Program-made: the position numbers and the translations under genes
Part shown: piece after piece, positions 56,398 to 64,000 of the stretch
Position numbering within the stretch: position 1 is the stretch's first letter
Layout of the letters: every line of letters starts with the position of its first letter
The notes under the pieces: generated by a model
The model's database searches: none
Told to the model about the DNA's origin: nothing
The model's input: the letters and a program-made list of their open reading frames with translations, nothing else
Assembly (NCBI RefSeq): GCF_900188025.1
Contig: NZ_FZNO01000001.1
Location: forward strand, 337,616-401,615
DNA from: Blastococcus mobilis
GTDB taxonomy: Bacteria; Actinomycetota; Actinomycetes; Mycobacteriales; Geodermatophilaceae
Length of the DNA stretch: 64,000 bases
Direction: 5' to 3'

Positions 56398-56880
56398 CTA
56401 GATCCGCAGCAGGCAGAGGGCAGAGAGGTCGGGGGGCCGCAGCCGGTCGGCCACGGCGGCAGCGGAGGCGCGGACGTGCACCCGCAACACCGAGGTCAGC
56501 TGAACCAGCCGGGGGAGGCGCAGTGCCAGCAGGACCGCCAGGCCGGCGGCGAGCACCGCCAGACAGACCACCCAGAGGTGTGCGTCCTCCCCGTGCGGCG
56601 CGCTGCCATGTCCGGCCGCGCTGCCATGTCCGGCCAGGAGAAGCAGCGCGGCGGGGATGCCGGCGTCCTGCCCCATGGCAGGGCCGGCAGCCGGGGTCGC
56701 TTCGACGTGCTCCGCTGCCATCAGGGCCCCGGCAGTCGCGGCCGGGTGAGCGCCGACGGTGACGATCGCCGTCGGGACGGCGGCAGGGGCCGCGCCGGCG
56801 GTGGCATCGGTGCACTGCAGGCCGTGCACCGCGAGGACGGCGGCCAGCAACACCAGTGCCGTCCACAGTCGTGCCGCCAT
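56398..56880 (-). CDS. Small secreted/membrane protein, DUF6153-like
   Basis: 160 residues: N-terminal signal-like helix LWTALVLLAAVLAVHGLQC, a His/Met-containing middle (AGHGSAAGHGSAPHGEDAH), a TM helix LWVVCLAVLAAGLAVLLALR and the C-terminal RPPDLSALCLLRI. The end pattern PPDL-x-x-LC resembles DUF6153. The His-rich outside stretch fits metal binding. The stop is TAG. Lies 96 bases upstream of the DUF305 gene on the same strand, probably one unit. Confidence 0.65.
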   Translation of the reverse strand: MAARLWTALVLLAAVLAVHGLQCTDATAGAAPAAVPTAIVTVGAHPAATAGALMAAEHVEATPAAGPAMGQDAGIPAALLLLAGHGSAAGHGSAPHGEDAHLWVVCLAVLAAGLAVLLALRLPRLVQLTSVLRVHVRASAAAVADRLRPPDLSALCLLRI

Positions 56881-56968
56881 GGGCCACCCCCATTCGATCT
56901 GAAGGGTACGAGAGTCGGCCGACGGGCCCGTTGGGCCGGTCAGCAGGCACCTGACTCCGGTGGGCCGT

Positions 56969-58171
56969 CTACGCTCTTTCGTCGCCGACGCGGCGCCGCT
57001 GCTGGAACGTCAGCCCGCGGAGGGCGATGGCCGCGGCCGGGATCAGAAGAAGGAAGGTCAGCGTCATCGCGGGCGAGAGGCCGATGACTTCCTGCAGCGC
57101 ACCGACCCCGATGTAGAGCAGGCCCGCAATGCCGCTGCCCAACCCCATGACGACACCGGCCGCGGCGGTGGGACTCCGTGGCGCGGCCGTCTGCGCCGCC
57201 ACGATCAACAGGGGTTGGCTCACGTACAGCAGCGCACCCGCGAGTGCCGCCACAGCGGGGAGCGCGGGCCCCGCCGGCAGGCTGAGGACGACGACCAGGG
57301 CCCCGGCGGCGGCCAGTAGCGACAGGACGGTGACCCGGGAGGTGCCCACCCGCGGAGCCACGGCGCCGCCGAGGACGGCGCCGAGCGCGGCACCGAGGGA
57401 GAAGGCGCCGAGAGTCCAGCCGAGCAGTGGCGCGTCGGCGGCCAGGCCGTGGAACTGCACGAGCCACAGCGGTACGCCGCTGGTGAAGGCGATGAACGCC
57501 AGACCGATCAGGGTCGATGCCGCCGTGAGCCACCCGAGAGCCCCGGTGAACATGCTCCGCTCCAGGGAGCGGAGCGGTCGGCTGTCGGTATGCGGCTCGA
57601 ACTCCGGCAGCAGCAGAGCGACGCCCGCGGCGAGGAGCAGGCCGGGCAGCATGAGCCAGGCCAGCGCCCCGGGCCCGAACGAGGAGACCAGGTACAGGAT
57701 GAGAACGGGACCGGCGGCGAAGCCTGCCATGCCGCCGGCCGTGAACAGTCCCACCGCCAGGCCGGGGTTCCGCGCGGCAGGGCCTCCCACGATGCTGGTG
57801 GCCACCGGGTGGAGCGCTGCCGAGCCCAACCCACCCACGACGAGCAGGCCCAGCAGGATCGGAACGGAGTCGACGACACCGACCAGGCTCAGCGCGATCG
57901 CGCCCAGTCCCACTCCGATGGCGGCGACCCTGCGCAGACCGAACCGGTCGGCGACGGCGCCGAGGACGGGCTGCGTGACCGAGGAACTGACGGTGAGGGC
58001 CGCTACGAGCACCGCCAGTGTGGTCGTGCCGGCGGCGAGCCGCGCCTGCAGCGTGGGCAGGAGCGCGCCCAGTACTGCGCTGAGCGCATCGTTCATGGCG
58101 TGGACGAGGGCGAGGAAGGCGGCCATCCGCGTCCCGGTGAGGACGCCCGGCTCCCGGACGATGTGGGGCAC
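56969..58171 (-). CDS. MFS exporter, fosmidomycin-resistance (Fsr) type
   Basis: A 400-residue protein with twelve TM helices. LVHAMNDALSAVLGALLPTLQARL in the first helix, cut across VHAMND, and ALHPVATSIVGG in helix 4 are typical of Fsr-type MFS proteins. Members export small drugs or metal chelates; the substrate is unknown. GTG 58171 follows GGGAGG. It is separated by 92 bases from the His-rich MFS gene upstream on the same strand. Confidence 0.83.
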   Translation of the reverse strand: MPHIVREPGVLTGTRMAAFLALVHAMNDALSAVLGALLPTLQARLAAGTTTLAVLVAALTVSSSVTQPVLGAVADRFGLRRVAAIGVGLGAIALSLVGVVDSVPILLGLLVVGGLGSAALHPVATSIVGGPAARNPGLAVGLFTAGGMAGFAAGPVLILYLVSSFGPGALAWLMLPGLLLAAGVALLLPEFEPHTDSRPLRSLERSMFTGALGWLTAASTLIGLAFIAFTSGVPLWLVQFHGLAADAPLLGWTLGAFSLGAALGAVLGGAVAPRVGTSRVTVLSLLAAAGALVVVLSLPAGPALPAVAALAGALLYVSQPLLIVAAQTAAPRSPTAAAGVVMGLGSGIAGLLYIGVGALQEVIGLSPAMTLTFLLLIPAAAIALRGLTFQQRRRVGDERA

Positions 58172-58263
58172 GGCCGTTCCTCCCTTCTGTTCCTCCGACG
58201 GCACCGGGGTCCCGGTGCCGAAGCGGGGTTCCGGTCGACTCGCCGTCCGGAACCCGGCCCGGT

Positions 58264-59823
58264 TCAGTGGTGGTGATGCGTTTCGGGCGTCCGAGGCTGA
58301 CGACGGTCGATGAGCAGCCAGCTCAGGACGGCGACGACCAGGCCGGAGGTGCTGATGAGGCCGCCGATCCAGTTCACCGAGGCGAGCCCCAGACCTCCGT
58401 CGATGGCGGCACCGCCGAGGTAGATGCCCAGCGCGCTGCCGAGGGTGAAGGCGGAGATGTTCGCCGCCGACGCCACGTCCGGCGCGTGCCCGGCCGCGTT
58501 CATCACCCGCAGCTGGAGCGGAGCCACGACGGAGAATGCGGCGACACCGAACACGAACGTGCCGACCACCGCCGTCACGGTGTGCTCGATCAGCCACGTC
58601 ATCGCGAACAGGACCGCGCCCAGGGTCGCAATCGTGCCCAGGACCGACGGCATGAGCCGCTTGTCGGCCAGCCGCCCGCCGAGGTTGTTGCCGACGAACA
58701 GACCTGCTCCGAAGAGCAGCAGCAGCGGGGTGATCCAGCTGCTGGAGAGGCCGGTCACCTCGGTGTACTGCGGTGCGATGTACACGTAGCTGGTGAACAC
58801 GCCGCCGTAGCCCAACAAGGTGGTCAGCAGGGCGGCCCAGACCGCGGGACGACGGAGCGCGACCAGCTGCTCCCGCATGCTCGGGCCCTGTCCGCCCCCG
58901 CCCAGGTGCGCCAGCGCGTGGGCGTCCAGTCCTTCGGTCCCGGCGGCCTCACCGTGGGCAGCAGCCGGTTCAGCGGCGGCGCCGTGGTCGTGACCGTGAC
59001 CGTGGCCTCCGTGTCCGGCGGGAGGACGGATGTCCGCATCCGCGTGCTCGACGCCGTGGCCGTGCTCATCGGCGTGCCCGGCAGCGGGGTCCGAAGCGGG
59101 GTGCTGCTGGGAGCTGCTCCGGCGAGCAGGCAGGAAGGCCAGCAGGCCGATCAACGCCACGCCGCCGAAGACCACGAGCGTCCAGAAGGTGTACCGCCAC
59201 CCTAGAGCCTGGCCGACGGCGGCGCCGATCGGAGCGCCCAGCACGGTCGATGCGGTGAGGCCGGTGAAGACGGTGGCCACGGCCCGACCCTTGCGAGCCG
59301 GGTCGACCAGTTCGGCGGCGTAGACGGCCGCGATGCCCAGGAAGGCCCCGTGGGCCATGGCAGAGACCACCCGGCCAGTCATGATCACGCCGTAGGACGG
59401 CCCGAGTGCCGACAGCAGGTTGCCGGCGAGGAAGACCCCGGTGGTGGTCAGCAGCATGCTGCGCCGGGGGAAGCGCGTTCCGAGCGCGGCGAACAGGGGT
59501 GCGCCGACGGCCACCCCCACGGCGTAGGCGCTCTCGAAGTGGCCGACCGCGCCGATGGACACGTCCAGCGACGCGGCGATCTCCCGGACGACGCCGGCGA
59601 CGATGAACTCGTCGGCGCCCATCGCGAAGGCGCCGATCACCATCGCCCAGACGGCCAGCGGCATCCGCAGTCTGCGTCCAGGCGTAGCCACGGGTGTGTG
59701 CGCCTGTCCGCCGTTGACCACGGTCGCGGACCGATGGACCGCAGCCTCCGGCCCGTGCGTGTGGACCGGCTCGGGCTCGGAACTCTCAGCGGCGTTCCGG
59801 ACCGCCGTCTCGTGAGCACTCAT
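58264..59823 (-). CDS. MFS transporter with His-rich cytoplasmic loop
   Basis: A 519-residue DHA1-type MFS protein (AraJ/CmlA-like: AFAMGADEFIVAGVVREIAA, GRVVSAMAHGAFLGIAAVYA). Between helices 6 and 7, about residues 225-315 form a long loop rich in His and Asp (HADEHGHGVEHAD, GHGGHGHGHDHG), and the C-terminus ends in HHHH. Such loops are typical of ZIP and CDF metal transporters, not of drug MFS pumps, so metal binding or metal-linked export is plausible. ATG 59823 has GGAAGGAG. A CsoR-type inverted repeat lies 21 bases upstream. Substrate inferred, not shown. Confidence 0.85.
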   Translation of the reverse strand: MSAHETAVRNAAESSEPEPVHTHGPEAAVHRSATVVNGGQAHTPVATPGRRLRMPLAVWAMVIGAFAMGADEFIVAGVVREIAASLDVSIGAVGHFESAYAVGVAVGAPLFAALGTRFPRRSMLLTTTGVFLAGNLLSALGPSYGVIMTGRVVSAMAHGAFLGIAAVYAAELVDPARKGRAVATVFTGLTASTVLGAPIGAAVGQALGWRYTFWTLVVFGGVALIGLLAFLPARRSSSQQHPASDPAAGHADEHGHGVEHADADIRPPAGHGGHGHGHDHGAAAEPAAAHGEAAGTEGLDAHALAHLGGGGQGPSMREQLVALRRPAVWAALLTTLLGYGGVFTSYVYIAPQYTEVTGLSSSWITPLLLLFGAGLFVGNNLGGRLADKRLMPSVLGTIATLGAVLFAMTWLIEHTVTAVVGTFVFGVAAFSVVAPLQLRVMNAAGHAPDVASAANISAFTLGSALGIYLGGAAIDGGLGLASVNWIGGLISTSGLVVAVLSWLLIDRRQPRTPETHHHH

Positions 59824-59843
59824 GACGCTTCTCCTTCCTGATT

Positions 59844-59862
59844 GGTACCCCGGTGGGGTACC
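59844..59862. promoter_or_regulatory. CsoR/RcnR-type operator palindrome
   Basis: GGTACCCC-GGT-GGGGTACC is a perfect 8-bp inverted repeat with a 3-base centre, 21 bases before the His-rich MFS start. The form TACCCC-n-GGGGTA is that of operators of the CsoR/RcnR/CstR family of copper, nickel or sulfur sensors. A bound repressor would block the promoter or ribosome site. No such regulator gene was found in this window. Confidence 0.65.
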
Positions 59863-60099
59863 GCGAACGGCGGTGTGGCGCCGTTCATTCCGTGGCCCGC
59901 CTGCCGTCGTCGTCGGAGTGCGGTGCCGACTGCGTAGACGACGCTGCGCACCGGAGCTGTCCGGGCGCTGTCGGGACGCTGACCGGACCGAACGCGCCGG
60001 CCGACATCACGAGGCGGCGCCGACAGCGCCGCGACAGCACCGTCGGCGACCGTGAGGCCGTCCGGACACCGAAGTCGGGCTGGTCGGAGGGGAAGCGCG

Positions 60100-60825
60100 A
60101 TGAACGTTCTACGAGCAACGACGGGCACCGGGCAGGTCTCAGGACCGTGGCCGACGGCCGCCGAGGAACCGGCACCGGGTGACGCGCCTCGAGCCCGGGT
60201 GTGGGATCTGGTCGGCGGTCTGCGCGGCGCCGTGGACGGCGGCCTGCCGCCGCTGGTGTTCGTGGCCGCAAATGCGCTCGTCGGCGCCTACGCCGCCCGC
60301 TCGACGGCTCTGGCCGCGGCCATCGCGACCGCAGTCTCCACCGGCCTGGGCATCGTCGTCCTGCGGCTGGCCCGCAAGGAGACGCCCAAGCAGGCCCTGG
60401 CCGGTCTGGCCGGACTTGCGATCGCGATCCTCTTCGCCGTCGGATCCGGCGAGGCGCGTGGCTTCTTCCTGCCGGGCATCTACGTCGACGCCGCCTACGC
60501 CGTCGTCCTGGCCGCATCCGCGGCGCTGGGCCGGCCGCTGATCGGAACCCTCTACGGACTGCTCTTCGGCCGGCGCGAGTGGCGAACCGACGCGCGCCTG
60601 CGCCGTCTGTTCGTACTGGCCACCCTGGGGTGGTCGGTGGTCTACGCGGTCCGCGCGAGTGCGCAGGCGTTCCTCTACCGGGAGGACCTGCCGGGCCTTC
60701 TCGCGTTCGGCAAGCTCCTGCTCGGCTGGCCCCTGACGGCCCTTGCCGTCGCGCTCACCCTGGCCGGTGTCCGGAGGGCCACCCGGCACGCCGATCGGGA
60801 CGGACGGGTGGCCTTCACCGGCTGA
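60100..60825 (+). CDS. DUF3159 domain-containing membrane protein
   Basis: A 241-residue protein with about six TM helices after a soluble N-terminus. It carries VWDLVGGLRGAVDGGLPPLV, VLRLARKETPKQALAGLAGL, GFFLPGIYVDAAYA and LFVLATLGWSVVYAVRAS, the DUF3159 pattern of Actinobacteria. Function unknown. ATG 60100 has GGAGGGGAAG. Divergent from the His-rich MFS gene; convergent with the tandem DJ-1 gene, seven bases between stops. Confidence 0.88.
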   Translation: MNVLRATTGTGQVSGPWPTAAEEPAPGDAPRARVWDLVGGLRGAVDGGLPPLVFVAANALVGAYAARSTALAAAIATAVSTGLGIVVLRLARKETPKQALAGLAGLAIAILFAVGSGEARGFFLPGIYVDAAYAVVLAASAALGRPLIGTLYGLLFGRREWRTDARLRRLFVLATLGWSVVYAVRASAQAFLYREDLPGLLAFGKLLLGWPLTALAVALTLAGVRRATRHADRDGRVAFTG

Positions 60826-60831
60826 TCGGGT

Positions 60832-62190
60832 TCAGCGGCCGGCTCGGGTGAGCCGCTTCGGCCGCGCCGCCACGAGCGGCGCGGCCAGGCCGATCGTTCC
60901 GCGCATCGCGCGAGGCAGCGGCTTGATGTGGTCGTAGTCGATGCCGCCGAACGGCGGTTGCGGGTCGTAGTCGATCGCCCGCTGCACCCGCCGGGCGGTG
61001 GTCTCGTCGGTCAGCCGGGCAGCCAGGTGCAGCGCCATGTCGATGCCCGCGGACACGCCGGCCGACATGATCACCCTGCCGTCATCCACCCAGCGCCGGC
61101 GCTGGTAGCTCGCCCCGAGGTTCTCCAGGATTCCCGAGTAGAACCAGTTGGTGGTGGCCTGACGGCCCTCGAGCAGGCCGACGGCACCCAGGAGGAGCGA
61201 CCCCGTGCACACCGACGTGACCAGGTCGGCCGAGGCGGCGGCGCTGCGCACGTAGTCGCGGACCAGCGGGTCGCTCATCGCGCGGACCGTGGGGACGCTG
61301 CCGCCCGGCACGACGACGATCGCCGGGTGGGGGACCTCGTCGAAGGTCCGGTCGGGGGTCACCGATACGCCGACGTCGGTGGGCACCGGCTCGCGACGAG
61401 CCCACACGACCACGGTGCGGTAGCCCGGCGACAGCTTCTCCAGGGCGGTGAGCACCTGCAGGGGGCCGACGAGGTCGAGCACGGTCAGCCCCGGGTACAG
61501 CACGAAGGCGATCAGCCGTTCGTCGGTCGCATCGGCGCCCGTCGTGGCCCGATGCTGCGTCGTGCGCACGATGCCGGCCAGCTCGTCGTCGGCCGGCGTC
61601 AGGCGGCCGAACGGGGGCTCGGGGTCGTACTCGATGAACAGTTGCGCCATCCGGGCACTGGCGAGGCTGGTCAGCCGGGCCCGCAGGGCCAGCGTCATGT
61701 CGATGCCGGCCGTACCGCCGGCGGCGGTGAGGATGGTGCCGTCCTCGACCCACCGCTCCGGTGCCCAGGTGGCCCCCAGGTTCTCCAGGTGTTCCCGGTA
61801 GGCCCACTGGATCGCCGCGGGTCGTCCCTCGAGCAGCCCCGCGGCACCGAGGAGGAGCGCGCCGTTGCCCGTGGCGCCGACGAACTCGGCCGACGCCGCC
61901 GCGGAACGGACGTAGCCCAGCAGCGCCTGGTCCTGCATGGCCGTCAGGGTGGCCGGGCCGCCGCCGGGCACGAAGACGGCGAACGGATCCGGGACCTCGG
62001 CGAAGGTGGCGGCGGGAACCAGCCCCAGTGGCGTGTCGGTGGCCAGCTCCTCGGCCCGTTCGCCGACGACGACGGTCCGATACGGCGTGCGGATCATGTT
62101 GCGCAGGACGGTGAGCGGCCCCACCAGGTCCAACGCCGTCACTCCCGGGTACACCGGAAAGGCCAGGAGCTTGGCTTCCTTGCCGGACAT
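60832..62190 (-). CDS. Tandem DJ-1/PfpI protein (two fused domains)
   Basis: A 452-residue protein made of two homologous DJ-1 domains (residues ~6-210 and ~235-425). Both contain YPGVTALDLVGPL or YPGLTVLDLVGPL, a PGG loop (VPGGGPATLTA, VPGGSVPTVRA) and LLLGAxGLLEGR. The C-terminal domain has the catalytic Cys in SVCTGSLLLG; the N-terminal domain has GATGNGALLLG, with Gly in place of that Cys, and so may be regulatory or structural. Single-domain relatives include isonitrile hydratases. ATG 62190 has GGAGGGAG. Confidence 0.85.
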   Translation of the reverse strand: MSGKEAKLLAFPVYPGVTALDLVGPLTVLRNMIRTPYRTVVVGERAEELATDTPLGLVPAATFAEVPDPFAVFVPGGGPATLTAMQDQALLGYVRSAAASAEFVGATGNGALLLGAAGLLEGRPAAIQWAYREHLENLGATWAPERWVEDGTILTAAGGTAGIDMTLALRARLTSLASARMAQLFIEYDPEPPFGRLTPADDELAGIVRTTQHRATTGADATDERLIAFVLYPGLTVLDLVGPLQVLTALEKLSPGYRTVVVWARREPVPTDVGVSVTPDRTFDEVPHPAIVVVPGGSVPTVRAMSDPLVRDYVRSAAASADLVTSVCTGSLLLGAVGLLEGRQATTNWFYSGILENLGASYQRRRWVDDGRVIMSAGVSAGIDMALHLAARLTDETTARRVQRAIDYDPQPPFGGIDYDHIKPLPRAMRGTIGLAAPLVAARPKRLTRAGR

Positions 62191-62260
62191 CGCCGTCTCC
62201 CTCCAGGTTGCCGTGGTCAGTTCCGGGCGACGCGCGGGTCGAGTCCGCACGGTCGGGTTC

Positions 62261-62456
62261 CTGCGGGGTGAACAGGCGCAAGGATCCCCATCGCGTGCGC
62301 CAGGAGTGCCCGAGTTCCGCTGCCGCCTCCAGGACCACGTAGCGCACGCCCGTGCCGGCGCAGGTGCCAGGCGGCGGCCAGGCCGGCCTGGCCGCCGCCG
62401 ACCACGACGACGTCGAACTGTTCGGCTGCCGCCGGGTCCTGTGCCGGGCCGGTCAT
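62261..62456 (-). pseudogene. N-terminal stump of a flavin-containing monooxygenase
   Basis: ATG 62456 overlaps the multicopper oxidase stop (ATGA). The frame gives FDVVVVGGGQAGLAAAWHLR and then, after one extra base near 62350, VRYVVLEAAAELGHSWRTRW and GSLRLFTPQ. This is the FAD-binding start of a class B flavin monooxygenase; the remaining ~300 residues are absent and the tandem DJ-1 leader follows at once. A stump left by a deletion, once coupled to the oxidase. Confidence 0.78.
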
Positions 62457-63850
62457 GACGTCGCCCCGCCGGCCACGGTGAAGCTGAACATCATCCCGCT
62501 GTGCAGGTGCTCGGCGATGTGGCAGTGGGCCATCCACCGGCCGGGGTTGGTGACGTCGAACAGGATGTCGACGGTCTGGCCGCGGCGGATCAGGACGGTG
62601 TCCTTCCACACCAGGTTGGGCTCGGGCCGGCCGTCGCGGGCCAGGACGAGGAAGCGACCGGCCCCGTGGATGTGGAACGGGTGGTGCATCGGGTGGTCGG
62701 AGTCCATCTCGTTGACCAGCCGGATCTTCACCCGCTGACCGGTGGTGAACCGCCAGTCGACCGGCGGAGCGTTCCCGCCCTCGGTCCGGTCGAGCAATTT
62801 CCAGCGCATCGTGGCCGCGGTTGTCTGTCGGTTGAAGTCGACCATGTCGTCTTCCCACTCGATGCCGTCGTACGTGCCGCCGTGGGGAGCGGTGTGCTCG
62901 CCGTGGCCCGCGTGTTCCGGCTCCCCGTGCGCAGTGCCGTGCGGTGAGCGGTGCACGAGGCGCCCGAGGGTGCGTCCCATCGCGTGTCCCACCATGTCCG
63001 CCATGTCGGCGATGCCGTGGCCCCGCGCCCTGCTGGCGCCGGCGGACGTGGACATCAGCTTCATACCGCACTTGGGGCAGCGTCCTGGTCGGTCGCTGAC
63101 CACCTCGGGGTGCATCGGACACGCGTAGCTGACGGCCTCCGATGCCTGCAGCTCGCCCGGGTCGTCCATCTCCGCGACCACGGCGAGGACCTTGTCCGGG
63201 GGTGCGGCGAGCCACGCGTCCAGTTGCTGCCGCTCCGTCTCCAGCTCCGGGGCGGTGCGCAGCTCGTCGAACGCGGCGTGCAGGGACGGCTCCGCGACGT
63301 CTTCGGTGACGGAGATCGAGGCCAGCCGGTAGGTCCGGTCGGGGGTGCGGTGCTCCAGAAAGAGGTCGCCGGAGTGGTCGAAGAGCACGTCGACCACGGC
63401 CCGTTCGGAGGGCGCGAGCACCACCCCAGGCACGAACTCCTCGCGCTCCATCCGTCCGCTGTCGCCGCCCACGAGCTTCATCCGCGCACCGGGCAGCCGG
63501 ACATCGAAGACGCGACTGTTGGCGGTGTTGGTCAGCCACAGCCGCACCACCTCGCCGGTCCGGGCGGTCAGCGCCAGGTCGGTCTCGCCGCCGACCAGCA
63601 GCACGTTGCCGTACCGGCCCATGGCCGCATGAGTGGTCTCGGTCCGGCTGAACGGCGCGATCGCGCCGTCCTCGATCAGCACGTCGTCCAGGGTCAGGAC
63701 GATCTCGCGGTGGGTCGGCGGCCAGTAGGCCGGATCGGCAGGGGTGACGAGGATGTTCCCGTACAGGCCCATCTCCTGCGTGTAGTCCTCCCGGATGTGC
63801 GGGTGGTACCAGTGAGGTTTTCTCACCAGGTTCAGCGGGCTGAATTGCAT
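62453..63850 (-). CDS. Multicopper oxidase with inserted heavy-metal-binding domain, N-terminally truncated
   Basis: 465 residues from ATG 63850. Cupredoxin domains carry copper ligands in HWYHPHIRED (second His pair), DHPMHHPFHIHGAG and AHCHIAEHLHSGMMF (type 1/type 3 ligands). Between them, at about residues 240-265, sits a Cys4 segment YACPMHPEV with CPKCGMKLM, the heavy-metal-binding domain usually found on copper ATPases, followed by a His-rich stretch (HGEPEHAGHGEH). The family's first cupredoxin domain with the first His-x-His pair is missing, so the trinuclear copper site would be incomplete. Similarity begins abruptly near the ATG, 150 bases from the window edge. Likely copper detoxification. 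Confidence 0.85.
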   Translation of the reverse strand: MQFSPLNLVRKPHWYHPHIREDYTQEMGLYGNILVTPADPAYWPPTHREIVLTLDDVLIEDGAIAPFSRTETTHAAMGRYGNVLLVGGETDLALTARTGEVVRLWLTNTANSRVFDVRLPGARMKLVGGDSGRMEREEFVPGVVLAPSERAVVDVLFDHSGDLFLEHRTPDRTYRLASISVTEDVAEPSLHAAFDELRTAPELETERQQLDAWLAAPPDKVLAVVAEMDDPGELQASEAVSYACPMHPEVVSDRPGRCPKCGMKLMSTSAGASRARGHGIADMADMVGHAMGRTLGRLVHRSPHGTAHGEPEHAGHGEHTAPHGGTYDGIEWEDDMVDFNRQTTAATMRWKLLDRTEGGNAPPVDWRFTTGQRVKIRLVNEMDSDHPMHHPFHIHGAGRFLVLARDGRPEPNLVWKDTVLIRRGQTVDILFDVTNPGRWMAHCHIAEHLHSGMMFSFTVAGGATS

Positions 63851-63948
63851 CGCCGCTGGTCGGAGCGCGGGTTCCAGATGTAGGCGCGGGCTCTCGGGGT
63901 CAAGATCGTCTCGCCAAAGCCGATCTCCTCTTCCCCGGGAGCCCGCTA

Positions 63949-64000
63949 TGTCTCATCGTGCCAGCCTGGACGTGTCCGCACCGGTCCTGAAGGCGGTGAC
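63949..64000 (+). CDS. Start of an ORF cut by the window edge, possibly a transposase
   Basis: ATG 63949 opens MSHRASLDVSAPVLKAV and runs off the window. The start is reminiscent of N-termini of some actinobacterial DDE transposases, and the neighbouring multicopper oxidase is truncated just here, which would fit an insertion. Seventeen codons are too few for a firm call. Confidence 0.25.

Noticed and set aside
59824..60128. A 102-residue minus-strand gene upstream of the His-rich MFS
   Set aside because: It covers the operator and the divergent promoter region, is Arg-rich and matches no family.

Overview
The window is high-GC actinobacterial DNA that best fits the family Geodermatophilaceae (Blastococcus, Geodermatophilus or a relative). 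Supporting signs are GTG starts, four-base ATGA/GTGA gene overlaps and gene families typical of that group. The strongest clue lies at the left edge: a UGSC-family selenoprotein whose selenocysteine position is read from TAG rather than TGA, with a hairpin directly after the codon. UAG-programmed selenocysteine is known from Geodermatophilus and Blastococcus. TAG also ends at least four ordinary genes here, so the codon has two meanings.

Layout. 0-3.2 kb: selenoprotein 3' end, then a divergent aromatic-ring flavin monooxygenase and its IclR regulator. 3.2-8 kb: a phosphatase-like/phospholipase D fusion and an MMPL exporter. 8.2-16.5 kb: a translationally coupled operon for a seven-subunit Mrp/Mnh Na+/H+ antiporter, followed by a membrane alpha/beta hydrolase and a CPBP protease. 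Two 77-bp repeats sit exactly in the mnhC-mnhD junction, and mnhG carries a frameshift that joins it to the hydrolase. 16.8-21.1 kb: DUF308 membrane protein, lipoprotein, and a coupled GH15 glucoamylase-like/G6PDH pair. 21.5-22.0 kb: remnants of two fused dead genes. 22-25.3 kb: TRIC-family channel and FUSC transporter. 26.4-32.5 kb: a two-gene hypothetical operon, polysaccharide deacetylase, asparaginase, CsbD stress protein, glycerophosphodiesterase and a Ca2+/H+ antiporter. 32.6-33.0 kb: a guanidine-III riboswitch controlling a Gdx/SugE guanidinium exporter. 33-39.7 kb: LLM flavin oxidoreductase, DJ-1 protein, the kynurenine pathway (kynA, kynU and a likely divergent formamidase) and gpsA.

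39.9-48.9 kb is a hydroxy-acid/sugar-acid catabolic region rich in broken genes: a frameshifted galactonate-dehydratase-like gene, an intact 2-hydroxyacid dehydrogenase, a frameshifted lactate-oxidase-type gene, an Nramp/dehydrogenase chimera and a doubly frameshifted flavin monooxygenase. 49.2-54.0 kb is the very large NAD-dependent glutamate dehydrogenase. 54-64 kb looks like a metal (probably copper) handling region: a truncated DUF326 Cys-rich protein, BNR-repeat lipoprotein, DUF305 lipoprotein, small His-rich membrane protein, two MFS exporters (one with a His-rich loop behind a CsoR-type operator), a tandem DJ-1 protein, a flavin monooxygenase stump and a multicopper oxidase cut short near the right edge.

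No tRNA, rRNA or CRISPR array was seen. Frame breaks were judged by reading continued homology in another frame. Whether they are real mutations or sequencing errors cannot be decided from this sequence alone.
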